A program made the position numbers and the translations under genes. A stretch of 44,708 nucleotides of DNA, taken from positions 1 to 44,708 of the forward strand of contig DASSKF010000128.1 of assembly GCA_035690725.1 (NCBI GenBank), in the 5' to 3' direction. This document shows positions 1-8,066 of the stretch, one piece after another. The stretch is from DASSKF01 sp035690725. GTDB lineage: Bacteria > Actinomycetota > Actinomycetes > Actinomycetales > Dermatophilaceae. The notes under the pieces are model-generated. The model had not been told where the DNA came from. It searched no databases and saw only the letters and a program-made list of their open reading frames with translations. Within the stretch, counting starts at the first letter, position 1, and each line of letters opens with the position of its first letter.

Positions 1-19
1 TGCCCGGGCCGGTTAGGTT

Positions 20-955
20 GTGCCCATGCCGGTCATCGAGGCGGAGGCCCTCACCAAGCGCTACCCGCGCGTGGTCGCCCTCGACGACCTGCACCTGTCG
101 ATCGGCGAGGGGGTGACCGGCCTCGTCGGCGCGAACGGTGCCGGCAAGTCGACGCTGATCAAGATCCTGCTCGGGCTGCTGCCGGCGACCAGCGGACGGG
201 CGCAGGTGCTGGGCTTCGACGTCGTCGACCAGGGTGCGCAGATCCGCGCGCTGGTGGGCTACATGCCCGAGCACGACTGCCTGCCGGCCGACGTCTCGGC
301 CAGCGACTTCGTGGTGCACATGACACAGATGTCCGGGCTGCCGCACACGGCCGCGCGCGAGCGGGCCGCCGACGTGCTGCGGCACGTGGGGCTCGCGGAG
401 GAGCGCTACCGGGTGATGGGCGGCTACTCCACCGGGATGAAGCAGCGGGCCAAGCTCGCCCAGGCCCTGGTGCACGACCCTCGCCTCGTGCTGCTGGACG
501 AGCCGACGAACGGCCTGGACCCGGCCGCCCGGGACGACATGCTCGAGCTGGTGCGCAAGGTCGGCCACGACTTCGGCATCTCCGTGCTCGTCACCTCCCA
601 CCTGCTCGGCGAGCTGGAGCGGATCAGCGACCACGTGGTGGTGCTGGACGCCGGACGGGTGCTGCGGTCCTCCACGACCGCCGAGTTCACCGAGTCGACC
701 GGCCTGCTGCTGGTCGAGGTGTTCGGCGGACGGGCCGAGCAGGACCGGATGGGCCAGGCGCTGGTCACCGCCGGGCTGGTGGCCCGGCCGCACGAGGACG
801 TCATCGAGGTCGAGGCGAGCGACCCGACCGTGCACGACGTCATCCGCGACGTCGCCTGCGACCTGGGCCTCGGGCTGGTGCGGATGCAGCAGCACCACCG
901 CCGCATCGAGGACGTGTTCCGCGAGGGGGAGGCCGGTCGTGTCCAACCCGTCTGA
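20..955 (+). CDS. ABC transporter ATP-binding protein (ABC-2 exporter, first pair)
   Basis: ATPase subunit that should power the membrane protein encoded next. Visible motifs are Walker A GANGAGKST at residues 37-45, the ABC signature YSTGMKQR near 136-143 and Walker B VLLDEP near 157-162, followed by a switch histidine in TSHLLGEL. Length (311 aa) is normal for ABC-2 exporter ATPases with a C-terminal extension. The start is either the GTG at 20 or the ATG two codons later (26); the upstream region is cut by the window edge. Its 3' end overlaps the next gene by 17 nt, so translation is probably coupled. The substrate cannot be told from sequence; lipid, peptide or drug export are all possible. 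Confidence 0.9.
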   Translation: MPMPVIEAEALTKRYPRVVALDDLHLSIGEGVTGLVGANGAGKSTLIKILLGLLPATSGRAQVLGFDVVDQGAQIRALVGYMPEHDCLPADVSASDFVVHMTQMSGLPHTAARERAADVLRHVGLAEERYRVMGGYSTGMKQRAKLAQALVHDPRLVLLDEPTNGLDPAARDDMLELVRKVGHDFGISVLVTSHLLGELERISDHVVVLDAGRVLRSSTTAEFTESTGLLLVEVFGGRAEQDRMGQALVTAGLVARPHEDVIEVEASDPTVHDVIRDVACDLGLGLVRMQQHHRRIEDVFREGEAGRVQPV

Positions 956-1844
956 GCGGCCGGCCGTGGACTCCCGAGGGGTCATCCACGACATCGGCTA
1001 CCGCCCGTATGCCGGCCCGCGCCTCGGTGCCGGCCCCGTCGCCTGGTCACTGTTCGTCACCGGCCTGCGCAACTGCTACGGGCTGGGCCGCTCCGGCCGG
1101 TCCAAGGTGCTGCCGGTGCTGCTGCTCGTCCTGATGGTGCTGCCCGCGCTGATCCTCGTGGCCGTCATGGTCCAGGCCAAGCTGGACCAGCAGCTGCTGC
1201 CCTACGCGCGCTACCCGATGGTCACCCAGGCGGTCGCCTCCGTCTTCGTCGCCGCGCAGGCGCCGGTGCTGATCTCGCGCGACCTGCGCTTCCGCACGAT
1301 CACCCTCTACCTGGCCCGTCCGCTGCGGCGCGGCACCTACGTTCTCGTGCGGCTCGCCTCCCTGACGGCGGCGGTCTTCATCCTGCTGGTCGCCCCGCTG
1401 CTGGTGCTGCTGGCCGGGGGCCTGCTGGCGGGTCTCAGCGCCGGTGGCCAGTTCCGGGACTTCGCCGAGACCACCGCGGCCGTCCTGGTCCTCGCGGCGG
1501 TCCTGGCCGGACTGGCGGGCCTGGTCTCGGCCGTCACCACCAAGCGCGGCATCGCCGTGGCCGCCGTCATCGTCGTCCTGCTGGTGAGCTTCACCGTGGT
1601 GAGCGCGATCCAGGGCGTCGCCGTCTCCGAGCACGCGAACACCCTCGCCCAGGCGGCCGGGCTGTTCTCACCGTTCACCCTCATCGACGGCCTGCAGCAC
1701 TGGGTCTTCGGCACACCGGCCTCCACCCAGGCACCACCGAAGGGCACCGGCATGGGCGTCGCCTTCCTCCTGGTCACCGTCGCGGTCGTGGCCGGAGCCG
1801 TCCTCGCGATGCTCCGGCGCTACCGGAAGGCGGTGGCCACGTGA
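939..1844 (+). CDS. ABC-2 type permease (first pair)
   Basis: Integral membrane subunit of the exporter, 301 aa with about six hydrophobic segments (for example near residues 57-77, 100-120, 145-165, 180-200, 210-230 and 275-292). The loop around residues 108-135, with LARPLRRGTYVLVRL, is the kind of cytoplasmic coupling segment seen in ABC-2 permeases. The GTG start lies inside the 3' end of the preceding ATPase gene and the stop overlaps the following ATPase by 4 nt (GTGA), so this is the second gene of a tightly coupled four-gene operon. The substrate is unknown. Confidence 0.85.
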   Translation: MSNPSERPAVDSRGVIHDIGYRPYAGPRLGAGPVAWSLFVTGLRNCYGLGRSGRSKVLPVLLLVLMVLPALILVAVMVQAKLDQQLLPYARYPMVTQAVASVFVAAQAPVLISRDLRFRTITLYLARPLRRGTYVLVRLASLTAAVFILLVAPLLVLLAGGLLAGLSAGGQFRDFAETTAAVLVLAAVLAGLAGLVSAVTTKRGIAVAAVIVVLLVSFTVVSAIQGVAVSEHANTLAQAAGLFSPFTLIDGLQHWVFGTPASTQAPPKGTGMGVAFLLVTVAVVAGAVLAMLRRYRKAVAT

Positions 1845-2755
1845 CCGTGATCACCCTGGAGAACGTCTCCCGCTGGTACCACAACGTCGTCGCGGTCAAT
1901 GACGTCTCGATGACCATCGGCCCCGGCGTGACCGGCCTGCTCGGGCCCAACGGCGCCGGCAAGTCCACCCTCATCTCGCTGATGTCCGGGTTCCTCGCGC
2001 CGTCGGCCGGCTCGGTCACCCTCGACGGCCGCCCACCGTGGCGCAACCCGGAGGTCTACCGCCTCCTCGGGCTGGTCCCCGAGGGCGAGGCGCTGTTCGA
2101 CTACCTGACCGGGCGCCAGTTCGTCACGGCCAGCGCCGAGCTGCACAAGCTGGCGAACCCCCGCGCCGCCGCCGACCACGCGCTGGCCGTCGTCGAGATG
2201 ACCGACGCCCAGGACCGGACGATCGCCACCTACTCCAAGGGGATGCGCCAGCGCGTCAAGATGGCCTCGGCCCTCGTCCACGACCCGGCCGTGCTGCTGC
2301 TGGACGAGCCGTTCAACGGGATGGACCCACGCCAGCGGATGCACCTCATGGAGCTGCTGCGCACGATGGGGGCCGAGGGCCGCACGGTCCTGTTCAGCTC
2401 CCACATCCTGGAGGAGGTCGAGCAGGTGGCCCGCCAGATCGAGGTCGTCGTCGCCGGCCGCCACGCCGCCTCCGGGGACTTCGGCGCCATCCGCCGGCTG
2501 ATGACCGACCGCCCCAACCGCTACGTCCTGCGCAGCAGCGACGACCGACTGCTCGCCTCGGTGCTGATCCGGGACCGCTCGGTCCGCGGCGCCTCGCTGC
2601 GTGGCCAGGGTGGCCTGGACGTCGAGGCCGGGGACTTCGGCCGGTTCACCCAGGTGCTGCCGCGGCTGGCCCGGGAGCATTCCGTCCGCCTCCTCGAGGT
2701 GACCCCGACCGATGAGTCGCTCGAGAGCGTCTTCGCCTACCTGGTGTCCTCGTGA
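1841..2755 (+). CDS. ABC transporter ATP-binding protein (second pair)
   Basis: Second ATPase of the operon, 304 aa. Walker A is GPNGAGKST at residues 35-43, the signature is YSKGMRQR near 131-138, Walker B is VLLLDEP near 151-157, and the H-loop is SSHILEEV. It is clearly related to the first ATPase in the operon but not near-identical, consistent with two ATPase-permease pairs that might form a heteromeric exporter. It starts at a GTG overlapping the stop of the upstream permease and its own stop overlaps the next gene (GTGA). Confidence 0.9.
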   Translation: MTVITLENVSRWYHNVVAVNDVSMTIGPGVTGLLGPNGAGKSTLISLMSGFLAPSAGSVTLDGRPPWRNPEVYRLLGLVPEGEALFDYLTGRQFVTASAELHKLANPRAAADHALAVVEMTDAQDRTIATYSKGMRQRVKMASALVHDPAVLLLDEPFNGMDPRQRMHLMELLRTMGAEGRTVLFSSHILEEVEQVARQIEVVVAGRHAASGDFGAIRRLMTDRPNRYVLRSSDDRLLASVLIRDRSVRGASLRGQGGLDVEAGDFGRFTQVLPRLAREHSVRLLEVTPTDESLESVFAYLVSS

Positions 2756-3471
2756 ACCCGACCATCGCGCGCCTCGGGCTGCGCGCCGTGCTCGGCCGGC
2801 GCCGCGGCATCCTGCTGTTCGTCCTGCCGGCGGTGCTGCTCCTGGTGGCGGCCGTCGTCCGCGCGCTCGCCGGCGCCGACCCGGCCACCGCCAACGACGT
2901 GCTCGTCCAGCTCGGCCTGCGGGTCGTGCTCCCGCTGGCCGCCCTCATCGCCAGCTCCAGCGTGCTCGCGCCGGAGATCGACGACGGGTCGATCGCCTAC
3001 CTGCTCGCCAAGCCGATCCCGCGCCTGTCCCTGACCTGCAGCAAGCTGCTGGTGGCGATCGGGTGCACGGTGGTCTGCGCCGCGCTGCCGATCCTCGTCG
3101 CGGCCCTCGTGCTGGCCACCGGCACCTCGGGGATGGCCCTGGCCTACGGGGTCGGTGCGCTGGCCGGGGGCGCGGCCTACTGCGCCCTGTTCCTCTGGCT
3201 GTCCAGCCTCACCCGGCACGCCGTGGTGATCGGCCTGATCTACGTGCTGCTGTGGGAGGGCCTGGTCGGGAACCTCCTCGCCGGCGTGCGCTGGGTCAGC
3301 ATCACCCGGTGGAGCGAGGCCATCGCCGGTGCCGTGAGCGAGCACGTGCACGTCGCCCCGCCGCACCTGAGCGTCCTGTATGCCGTGCTCGCGACCCTCG
3401 TCGTGCTGGTCGGGATGGCGCTGCTCGCCACCCGGCGGCTGCAGGGGTTCAACCTCACCGGCGACGAGTGA
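2752..3471 (+). CDS. ABC-2 type permease (second pair)
   Basis: Last gene of the exporter operon, a 239-aa membrane protein. About six hydrophobic segments alternate with short loops, and the segment SIAYLLAKPIPR near residues 81-92 resembles the coupling region of the first permease (LARPLRR). The GTG start overlaps the upstream ATPase stop. The gene ends 33 nt before the convergent methyltransferase gene, and no strong hairpin is visible between them. Function: transmembrane part of an export pump of unknown substrate. Confidence 0.85.
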   Translation: MNPTIARLGLRAVLGRRRGILLFVLPAVLLLVAAVVRALAGADPATANDVLVQLGLRVVLPLAALIASSSVLAPEIDDGSIAYLLAKPIPRLSLTCSKLLVAIGCTVVCAALPILVAALVLATGTSGMALAYGVGALAGGAAYCALFLWLSSLTRHAVVIGLIYVLLWEGLVGNLLAGVRWVSITRWSEAIAGAVSEHVHVAPPHLSVLYAVLATLVVLVGMALLATRRLQGFNLTGDE

Positions 3472-3504
3472 CCCGCCGGACGCTGTTCACCGACGACAGC
3501 GGGT

Positions 3505-4320
3505 TCACCATCCGGATGACGGCGCGGCACCACTGACTGCCCGGCGCGGGCATTCGGTGCAGTCGCGCTGAGCGACGAACGCCAGCTTGCGGGCCCGTCC
3601 GGTCCCCAACCAGTCTGCCCAGAGCCGGTGGGAGACCAGCAGCGAGTCGAGGGCGTCCTGTCCCAGCTGCGCCTCGATGGAGGGCGCGTCGGTCGCGAAC
3701 GCCCGCGCGAGCGCATCTGCCCGGCGCGCGTGCTCGCGGCTCCAGTCCTCCCGCCACCGCACCGTCATCCCGTGCCGGGACAGGGACTCGACCAGTGCCA
3801 CCTCCCGGCAGAGCCGGACGGTGTCGGAGGCGGGCATGCTCGCCCGCTCAACGGCACTGAGCGGCATCCCCTCCTCGAGCGTGAAGGCGAACCTCCCACC
3901 CGGCAGCAGGCCCCGGGCGACCGCGGACACCAGGGCCTCCTTGTCGGCGAACGCCAGCATCGTCTCCAGCAGCAGCGCGACGTCGAACCGGCCGGCCGGC
4001 AGCGGCGGGACCGGGCACACCCGGAAGTGGCAGCGCAGGCCGCGGGACCGCTCGCGGGCCACCGCGACCGCGCCGGCGTCCGCGTCGACGCCCAGGTAGT
4101 CGCAGCCCAGCGAACCGGTGATGAGCCGCCCCGGCCCGGCCACGCCGCAGCACAGGTCCAGCACGGACACGCCCCTCCCGATCCCGGCGCGGCGGGCGAT
4201 CGTGCGGATCTCCCCGGCGGACATGAAGCTCTCCTGCCCGACGAACTCCCCCTGCGGGTGAGCCAGCTGGCGCGCCCGGCGCAGTGCCCGGTCGTAACCG
4301 GCCCGGTCGACCACGGTCAC
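3505..4320 (-). CDS. class I SAM-dependent methyltransferase
   Basis: A 271-aa Rossmann-type methyltransferase. Motif I is VLDLCCGVAGPGRLI (residues about 54-68) with the acidic end of strand 2 in YLGVDAD, and motif IV-like FDVALLLET near 112-120. The C-terminus has a Cys pair in RDCTECPRR. The GTG start overlaps the stop of the CDP-alcohol phosphatidyltransferase fusion gene by 4 nt (GTGA), so the two are translated together. The acceptor is not identifiable; context suggests a small molecule or lipid made by the surrounding cluster. Confidence 0.8.
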   Translation of the reverse strand: MTVVDRAGYDRALRRARQLAHPQGEFVGQESFMSAGEIRTIARRAGIGRGVSVLDLCCGVAGPGRLITGSLGCDYLGVDADAGAVAVARERSRGLRCHFRVCPVPPLPAGRFDVALLLETMLAFADKEALVSAVARGLLPGGRFAFTLEEGMPLSAVERASMPASDTVRLCREVALVESLSRHGMTVRWREDWSREHARRADALARAFATDAPSIEAQLGQDALDSLLVSHRLWADWLGTGRARKLAFVAQRDCTECPRRAVSGAAPSSGW

Positions 4321-6593
4321 GGCGTCGGCGACCGCTGAGCGCTGAACGCGTCCACCAGCCGGTCCCGGAACGCGTCCATCCGCCAGACCGGTGCCTCGCC
4401 GCCCGGCCGCAGCCCGGGCTCCCAGTGCCAGCCGGCGATGCGCCCCAGGACCGCCCGGTCCTTCGTGACGATCGTGACCGGCACCTGCCGGCTCGCGTGG
4501 TAGCCGCTCACCACCGTCGCGGGCTGGTGGTCGCCGAAGAGGACGAGCACGAGGTCGTCGTCGCCGTAGGTCTGCACGAACGACACCAGCGCCTGCAGCG
4601 AGTAGGCGATCGAGCCGGCATACGCCGCGGGCACGTCCGCCTGGTGGCGCCAGAGGGTGACCGCGGACTCGGCATCGCGGCGCATCGGCCCGAAGACCGA
4701 GCCGTCACCGAGCCGGTCCCAGGGCACCAGCCGCGGAACGGGCGCCCAGGGCGCGTGACTGGAGGCGAGCTCCACCTGCGCGAACACCGGGGGCCGGTCC
4801 GCCCGGCCGAGCTCCAGCCGGTGCAGCGCCTCCAGCGCGAACTGGTCCGGCATCGAGGCGAACCCGAAGGACGGCCCCTCGTAGCCGAGGTGGTGGGCGT
4901 TGTCGATCCGGTCGAAGCGGTAGAACCGCCGGCCGTCCGGCCAGGCCCCGCGGTCCGAGGGCACGACCGCCACCGTCCGCCAGCCGAGGCGCCCGAAGAG
5001 CCGGCTGAGCGTCATCCGGTCGCTCGCCATGAGCTGCTCGAAGCGCCCCTGGTCCGACACCCACAGGCCCGACTCCAGCGTCGCGTGCGCGAGCCAGCTG
5101 TGACCGCCGAAGGTCGGCGAGGTGAGGAAGGCGCTGCGCGAGGCGAATCCGGACGCCCGGAGCGTGGCGGTGCCCGAGTCGAGCACGTGACGCACCGTCG
5201 CGGAGGACCGGGGTCCGTCGACCGCGACCCGCCCGTAGCTCTCGACGACCGCCACCACGACGTCCTTTCCGCGCAGGCCGCCCAGCAACGTCCCGGGGCC
5301 GGCGTCACGCACGGGGTCGGGGGCCGACAGCCGGGCCGCGAACCGGTGCTGTCCACGCACGGTCGCGGCCGCCGTGCCCACCTGCGCGGTGGCGACCCGC
5401 ACCGAGCTCGCGGCTGCGAGCGGCTCACCGGGAGGCACGCGTATGCCGGACACGGCACCCACCAGCCACAGCACCGTCAGCGCCCCGAGGACGGGCGCGG
5501 CACGGCCCCGGCGCCGGACGACGGCGCCGGTGAGCCGCACCAGGGCCGCCGGCACCGACAGCACCAGGGCGACGCCGGCCAGGAGCGCAACGAGGAGCAC
5601 GACGTCCCCCGCGACCTGGCCCACCGAGTGGCGGACCAGAACCTTCAACGGCCCGACGAAGCCGAGGTCGGTCGCCAGGTCGAACGGCCGGTCCAGCGCT
5701 GCGTAGTAGCCCATGTCGAGCAGCTTGAGCACCATCACCAGTCCGGCCAGGATCCCGACCACGGCCGCCAGCGCGCGCCGGCCCCACACCGGCAGGACGA
5801 GGGCGAGGCCGCAGACGACCAGCAGCTCCAGCGGGACTCGCAGGAAGGTGCTGGCGCTGAGCTGCGGCAGCCGGTCGGGGAACACGAGGACGCACCAGGC
5901 AACCACCAGCGCCAGCAGGTCCGCCCCCGCCCCGACCGCGCGCCGCCGCCGGGACCGGCCCGCCCCTGGGCCGCCGGCGCTCGGACGCGCGAGAGACGGT
6001 GCCACCGTGGGGCGTCGGCGCCACAGCCACCACACGTCCCGGCCGAACGACTCGGCCAGCAGGGCGGCCGCGAGCAGCAGGGCCCCGTCCAGCAGCCAGC
6101 GGGGTCCAATCGCGGCGGCCACCCCCGTCAGCACGATGCCCTGGACCGCGGCAACCACCTTGCGCCAGTGGCGCGCCGGCAGCCGCACCCGCATCCACGG
6201 CAGGGGCCAGCCGGCGAGGGCGAAGGCGTAGCGGGCCAGCCCGATGGCGAGCACCCACGGCCCGTGCACGTGCACGGCATACACACTCAGCACGAGGATG
6301 AGGAAGGCGTCGACCTCGCCGTCGAACCGGGCTCCGAACTCCGTGACCGTGCCGGTGCGCCGGGCGGCCCACCCGTCGACGGCATCCAGCGCCAGCGCGA
6401 TCGCGCTGAGTGCCACCAGGATCCCGACCGCCGGTGGCCCCACGAACGAGGCAGCGACCAGGGCCGCGACCGCGCACGCGAGCAGCAGGCGGGTCGCCGT
6501 CACCAGGTCGGCCGGCGTCGCCCGGTGGGTCCGCAGGGCTGACGCGGCCCGCGGCAGGGTCGGGCGCGGCAGGGTGTCCTCGTGCCGGGTCAC
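4317..6593 (-). CDS. CDP-alcohol phosphatidyltransferase fused to LtaS-like sulfatase-fold phosphotransferase
   Basis: A 758-aa two-part membrane enzyme. The N-terminal part (residues about 25-195) has the complete CDP-alcohol phosphotransferase motif D70-x2-D73-G-x2-A-R-x8-G87-x3-D91-x3-D95 inside several membrane helices, so it should exchange CMP of a CDP-lipid for an alcohol. After an Arg-rich linker (about 192-220) come roughly five membrane helices and then a C-terminal domain of the sulfatase/alkaline-phosphatase fold: metal ligand Glu451 (VVESYG), a likely nucleophile Ser499 in GGHSW, His613 in SSHAPW and the metal pair Asp688-His689 in FGDHQP. Five helices plus this domain is the lipoteichoic-acid-synthase layout. 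An open frame continues upstream to 6956, but that part runs antisense-like through the neighbouring gene; I chose the GTG at 6593, 15 nt after that gene's stop. Confidence 0.8.
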   Translation of the reverse strand: MTRHEDTLPRPTLPRAASALRTHRATPADLVTATRLLLACAVAALVAASFVGPPAVGILVALSAIALALDAVDGWAARRTGTVTEFGARFDGEVDAFLILVLSVYAVHVHGPWVLAIGLARYAFALAGWPLPWMRVRLPARHWRKVVAAVQGIVLTGVAAAIGPRWLLDGALLLAAALLAESFGRDVWWLWRRRPTVAPSLARPSAGGPGAGRSRRRRAVGAGADLLALVVAWCVLVFPDRLPQLSASTFLRVPLELLVVCGLALVLPVWGRRALAAVVGILAGLVMVLKLLDMGYYAALDRPFDLATDLGFVGPLKVLVRHSVGQVAGDVVLLVALLAGVALVLSVPAALVRLTGAVVRRRGRAAPVLGALTVLWLVGAVSGIRVPPGEPLAAASSVRVATAQVGTAAATVRGQHRFAARLSAPDPVRDAGPGTLLGGLRGKDVVVAVVESYGRVAVDGPRSSATVRHVLDSGTATLRASGFASRSAFLTSPTFGGHSWLAHATLESGLWVSDQGRFEQLMASDRMTLSRLFGRLGWRTVAVVPSDRGAWPDGRRFYRFDRIDNAHHLGYEGPSFGFASMPDQFALEALHRLELGRADRPPVFAQVELASSHAPWAPVPRLVPWDRLGDGSVFGPMRRDAESAVTLWRHQADVPAAYAGSIAYSLQALVSFVQTYGDDDLVLVLFGDHQPATVVSGYHASRQVPVTIVTKDRAVLGRIAGWHWEPGLRPGGEAPVWRMDAFRDRLVDAFSAQRSPTP

Positions 6594-6607
6594 CGCGGGG
6601 AGCGGCC

Positions 6608-7018
6608 TCAGTCGGCCCGGGGCGGGTGCACCGCTGCGAACGGGTGCCGCACCTGCGCCGGGGAGGTCAGCCGGTAGCCATGCCACAGTGCCACGGCGGA
6701 CCCCACGATGGCGACGATCTCGGCGACCTCTGCCGCGACGACCGGGAAGCCGGTCCACACCTCGTGCACCCCGAACAGCCCCACGGTCGCGGAGATGAGG
6801 TAGGCGACCAGGGTCGAGGCGCCGAAGCCCAGCGAGAGCAGTAGCGGCAGCCAGTGCTGCCACGCCAGCAGCAGCACCGCGATCACCGCCGCGGCGACGA
6901 CGTTGAGGAGGAAGGCCGGGCCGATGACCGTGAGGTCCCGGAACCCGTCGATCCACAACCAGAGGTGGATGGCCCCGGAGACCAGCACCGCCAGGCTGAT
7001 GAGCATCCGCAGCTTCAT
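6608..7018 (-). CDS. small four-helix membrane protein of unknown function
   Basis: A 136-aa protein with four clear hydrophobic segments (near residues 5-25, 30-52, 55-75 and 90-110 of the ATG-started product). The start ATG at 7018 is preceded by a good ribosome site (GGAGAAG, 6-12 nt upstream). I do not recognise a characterised family, though small DoxX-like or DUF-type four-helix proteins look like this. It is first in the leftward arm of the pterin/lipid cluster, 15 nt before the CDP-alcohol phosphatidyltransferase fusion, and divergent from the methyltransferase at 7239. Confidence 0.75.
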   Translation of the reverse strand: MKLRMLISLAVLVSGAIHLWLWIDGFRDLTVIGPAFLLNVVAAAVIAVLLLAWQHWLPLLLSLGFGASTLVAYLISATVGLFGVHEVWTGFPVVAAEVAEIVAIVGSAVALWHGYRLTSPAQVRHPFAAVHPPRAD

Positions 7019-7142
7019 GGCTTCTTCTCCGTTTCGCACGAGGAGATCCGTTCCGGGTCCCTTTCCCCGAGCACGCAGTCCCGGGCCGAGGGGTTCACCG
7101 GTTGGGGCAGGCGATGTGGACGCGGTGCGGACCCGCGGGCCG

Positions 7143-7162
7143 CCGGATGAACCGATCCGGCG
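7143..7162. promoter_or_regulatory. inverted repeat in divergent promoter region (candidate operator)
   Basis: GCCGGAT-N6-ATCCGGC: two perfect 7-nt arms around a 6-nt spacer, in the 220-nt gap between the leftward membrane protein gene and the rightward methyltransferase gene. The arrangement fits a dimeric repressor site serving both arms. GC-rich palindromes arise by chance more readily than AT-rich ones, so this is only a candidate. Confidence 0.35.
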
Positions 7163-7238
7163 ACGCGCACGTCTCTCCGGGTGTCGGCACGGTGCGCTCC
7201 GCTCCCGCACCGGCGCGCGTGGAAGGGGTGAGCAGGCG

Positions 7239-8066
7239 ATGGCAGGAGGATCGCTCGCGCCGTGGCTCGCCCTGCGGGAGGACGCGGACGCCGGCGCCCG
7301 GTCGACCGAGCTGGTCCAGCGGCTGCGCTCCCTGCTGGACGAGCACCGTCCGGCCGTCATCCACGACCTGGGCTGCGGGACCGGGTCGATGGGCCGCTGG
7401 CTCGCGCCGCGGCTGCCCGGCCCGCAGCACTGGGTGCTGCACGACCGGGACCCCGACCTGCTCCGCCGCGCCGCCGCGAACTTCCCGGGCGCGGCCGCCG
7501 GCGGGGCAGCCGTCACGGTCCGCACCCGGCACGGTGACGTCACGCGGCTCGCACCGGCTGACGGCGCGGCGCCGTTGGCCGGGGCCACGCTCGTGACCGC
7601 GTCGGCACTGCTGGACCTGCTGACGGCCGACGGTCTCGAGCAGCTGGTGGCCGCCTGCGTCTCGGCCCGCTGCTCGGCGCTCGTCACCCTGTCGGTGACC
7701 GGTTCCGTCGAGCTGTCCCCGGCGGAGCCGCTGGACGCCCGGGTCGGCGCCGCCTTCAACGACCACCAACGCCGCGCCACGGCGGCCGGGCGGCTGCTGG
7801 GGCCCGACGCGGTCGAGGCCGCCGTCACGGCGTTCCGCCGGGCCGGTGCACAGGTGCTGGTCCGGCCCAGCCCGTGGCGGCTCGGGTCCGCCGACCGGGC
7901 CCTGGCCGGGAGCTGGTTCGCCGGCTGGGTGGCGGCCGCGGTCGAGGCACGGCCCGAGCTGCATGCGCCGACCCGGGGGTACGTGGGCCGCCGGCTCACC
8001 GCGCTGCGGGCCGGGCGGCTCGCCGTGACCGTCCACCACGCCGACCTGCTGGCGGTGCCGTCGTGA
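7239..8066 (+). CDS. class I SAM-dependent methyltransferase
   Basis: A 275-aa methyltransferase. Motif I is IHDLGCGTGSMGRWL near residues 41-55, followed by VLHDRDPDLL (strand 2 acidic residue) and a motif-IV region VTASALLDLLT. I chose the ATG at 7239 because a GGAAGGGG ribosome site precedes it at 7221-7228; the open frame runs further upstream through the promoter gap without another convincing start. Its stop overlaps the following membrane-protein gene by 4 nt (GTGA). First gene of the rightward operon. The substrate is unknown; it is one of two methyltransferases in the cluster, suggesting two methylations of the product. Confidence 0.8.
   Translation: MAGGSLAPWLALREDADAGARSTELVQRLRSLLDEHRPAVIHDLGCGTGSMGRWLAPRLPGPQHWVLHDRDPDLLRRAAANFPGAAAGGAAVTVRTRHGDVTRLAPADGAAPLAGATLVTASALLDLLTADGLEQLVAACVSARCSALVTLSVTGSVELSPAEPLDARVGAAFNDHQRRATAAGRLLGPDAVEAAVTAFRRAGAQVLVRPSPWRLGSADRALAGSWFAGWVAAAVEARPELHAPTRGYVGRRLTALRAGRLAVTVHHADLLAVPS

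Noticed and set aside
4284..6542. A 752-codon plus-strand open frame
   Set aside because: Antisense to the CDP-alcohol phosphatidyltransferase fusion, which has clear domain motifs; the shadow has none.
6594..6956. Upstream extension of the CDP-alcohol phosphatidyltransferase gene
   Set aside because: The extension overlaps the membrane-protein gene in another frame, is Arg/Gly-rich without motifs, and the GTG at 6593 is well placed after that gene's stop.
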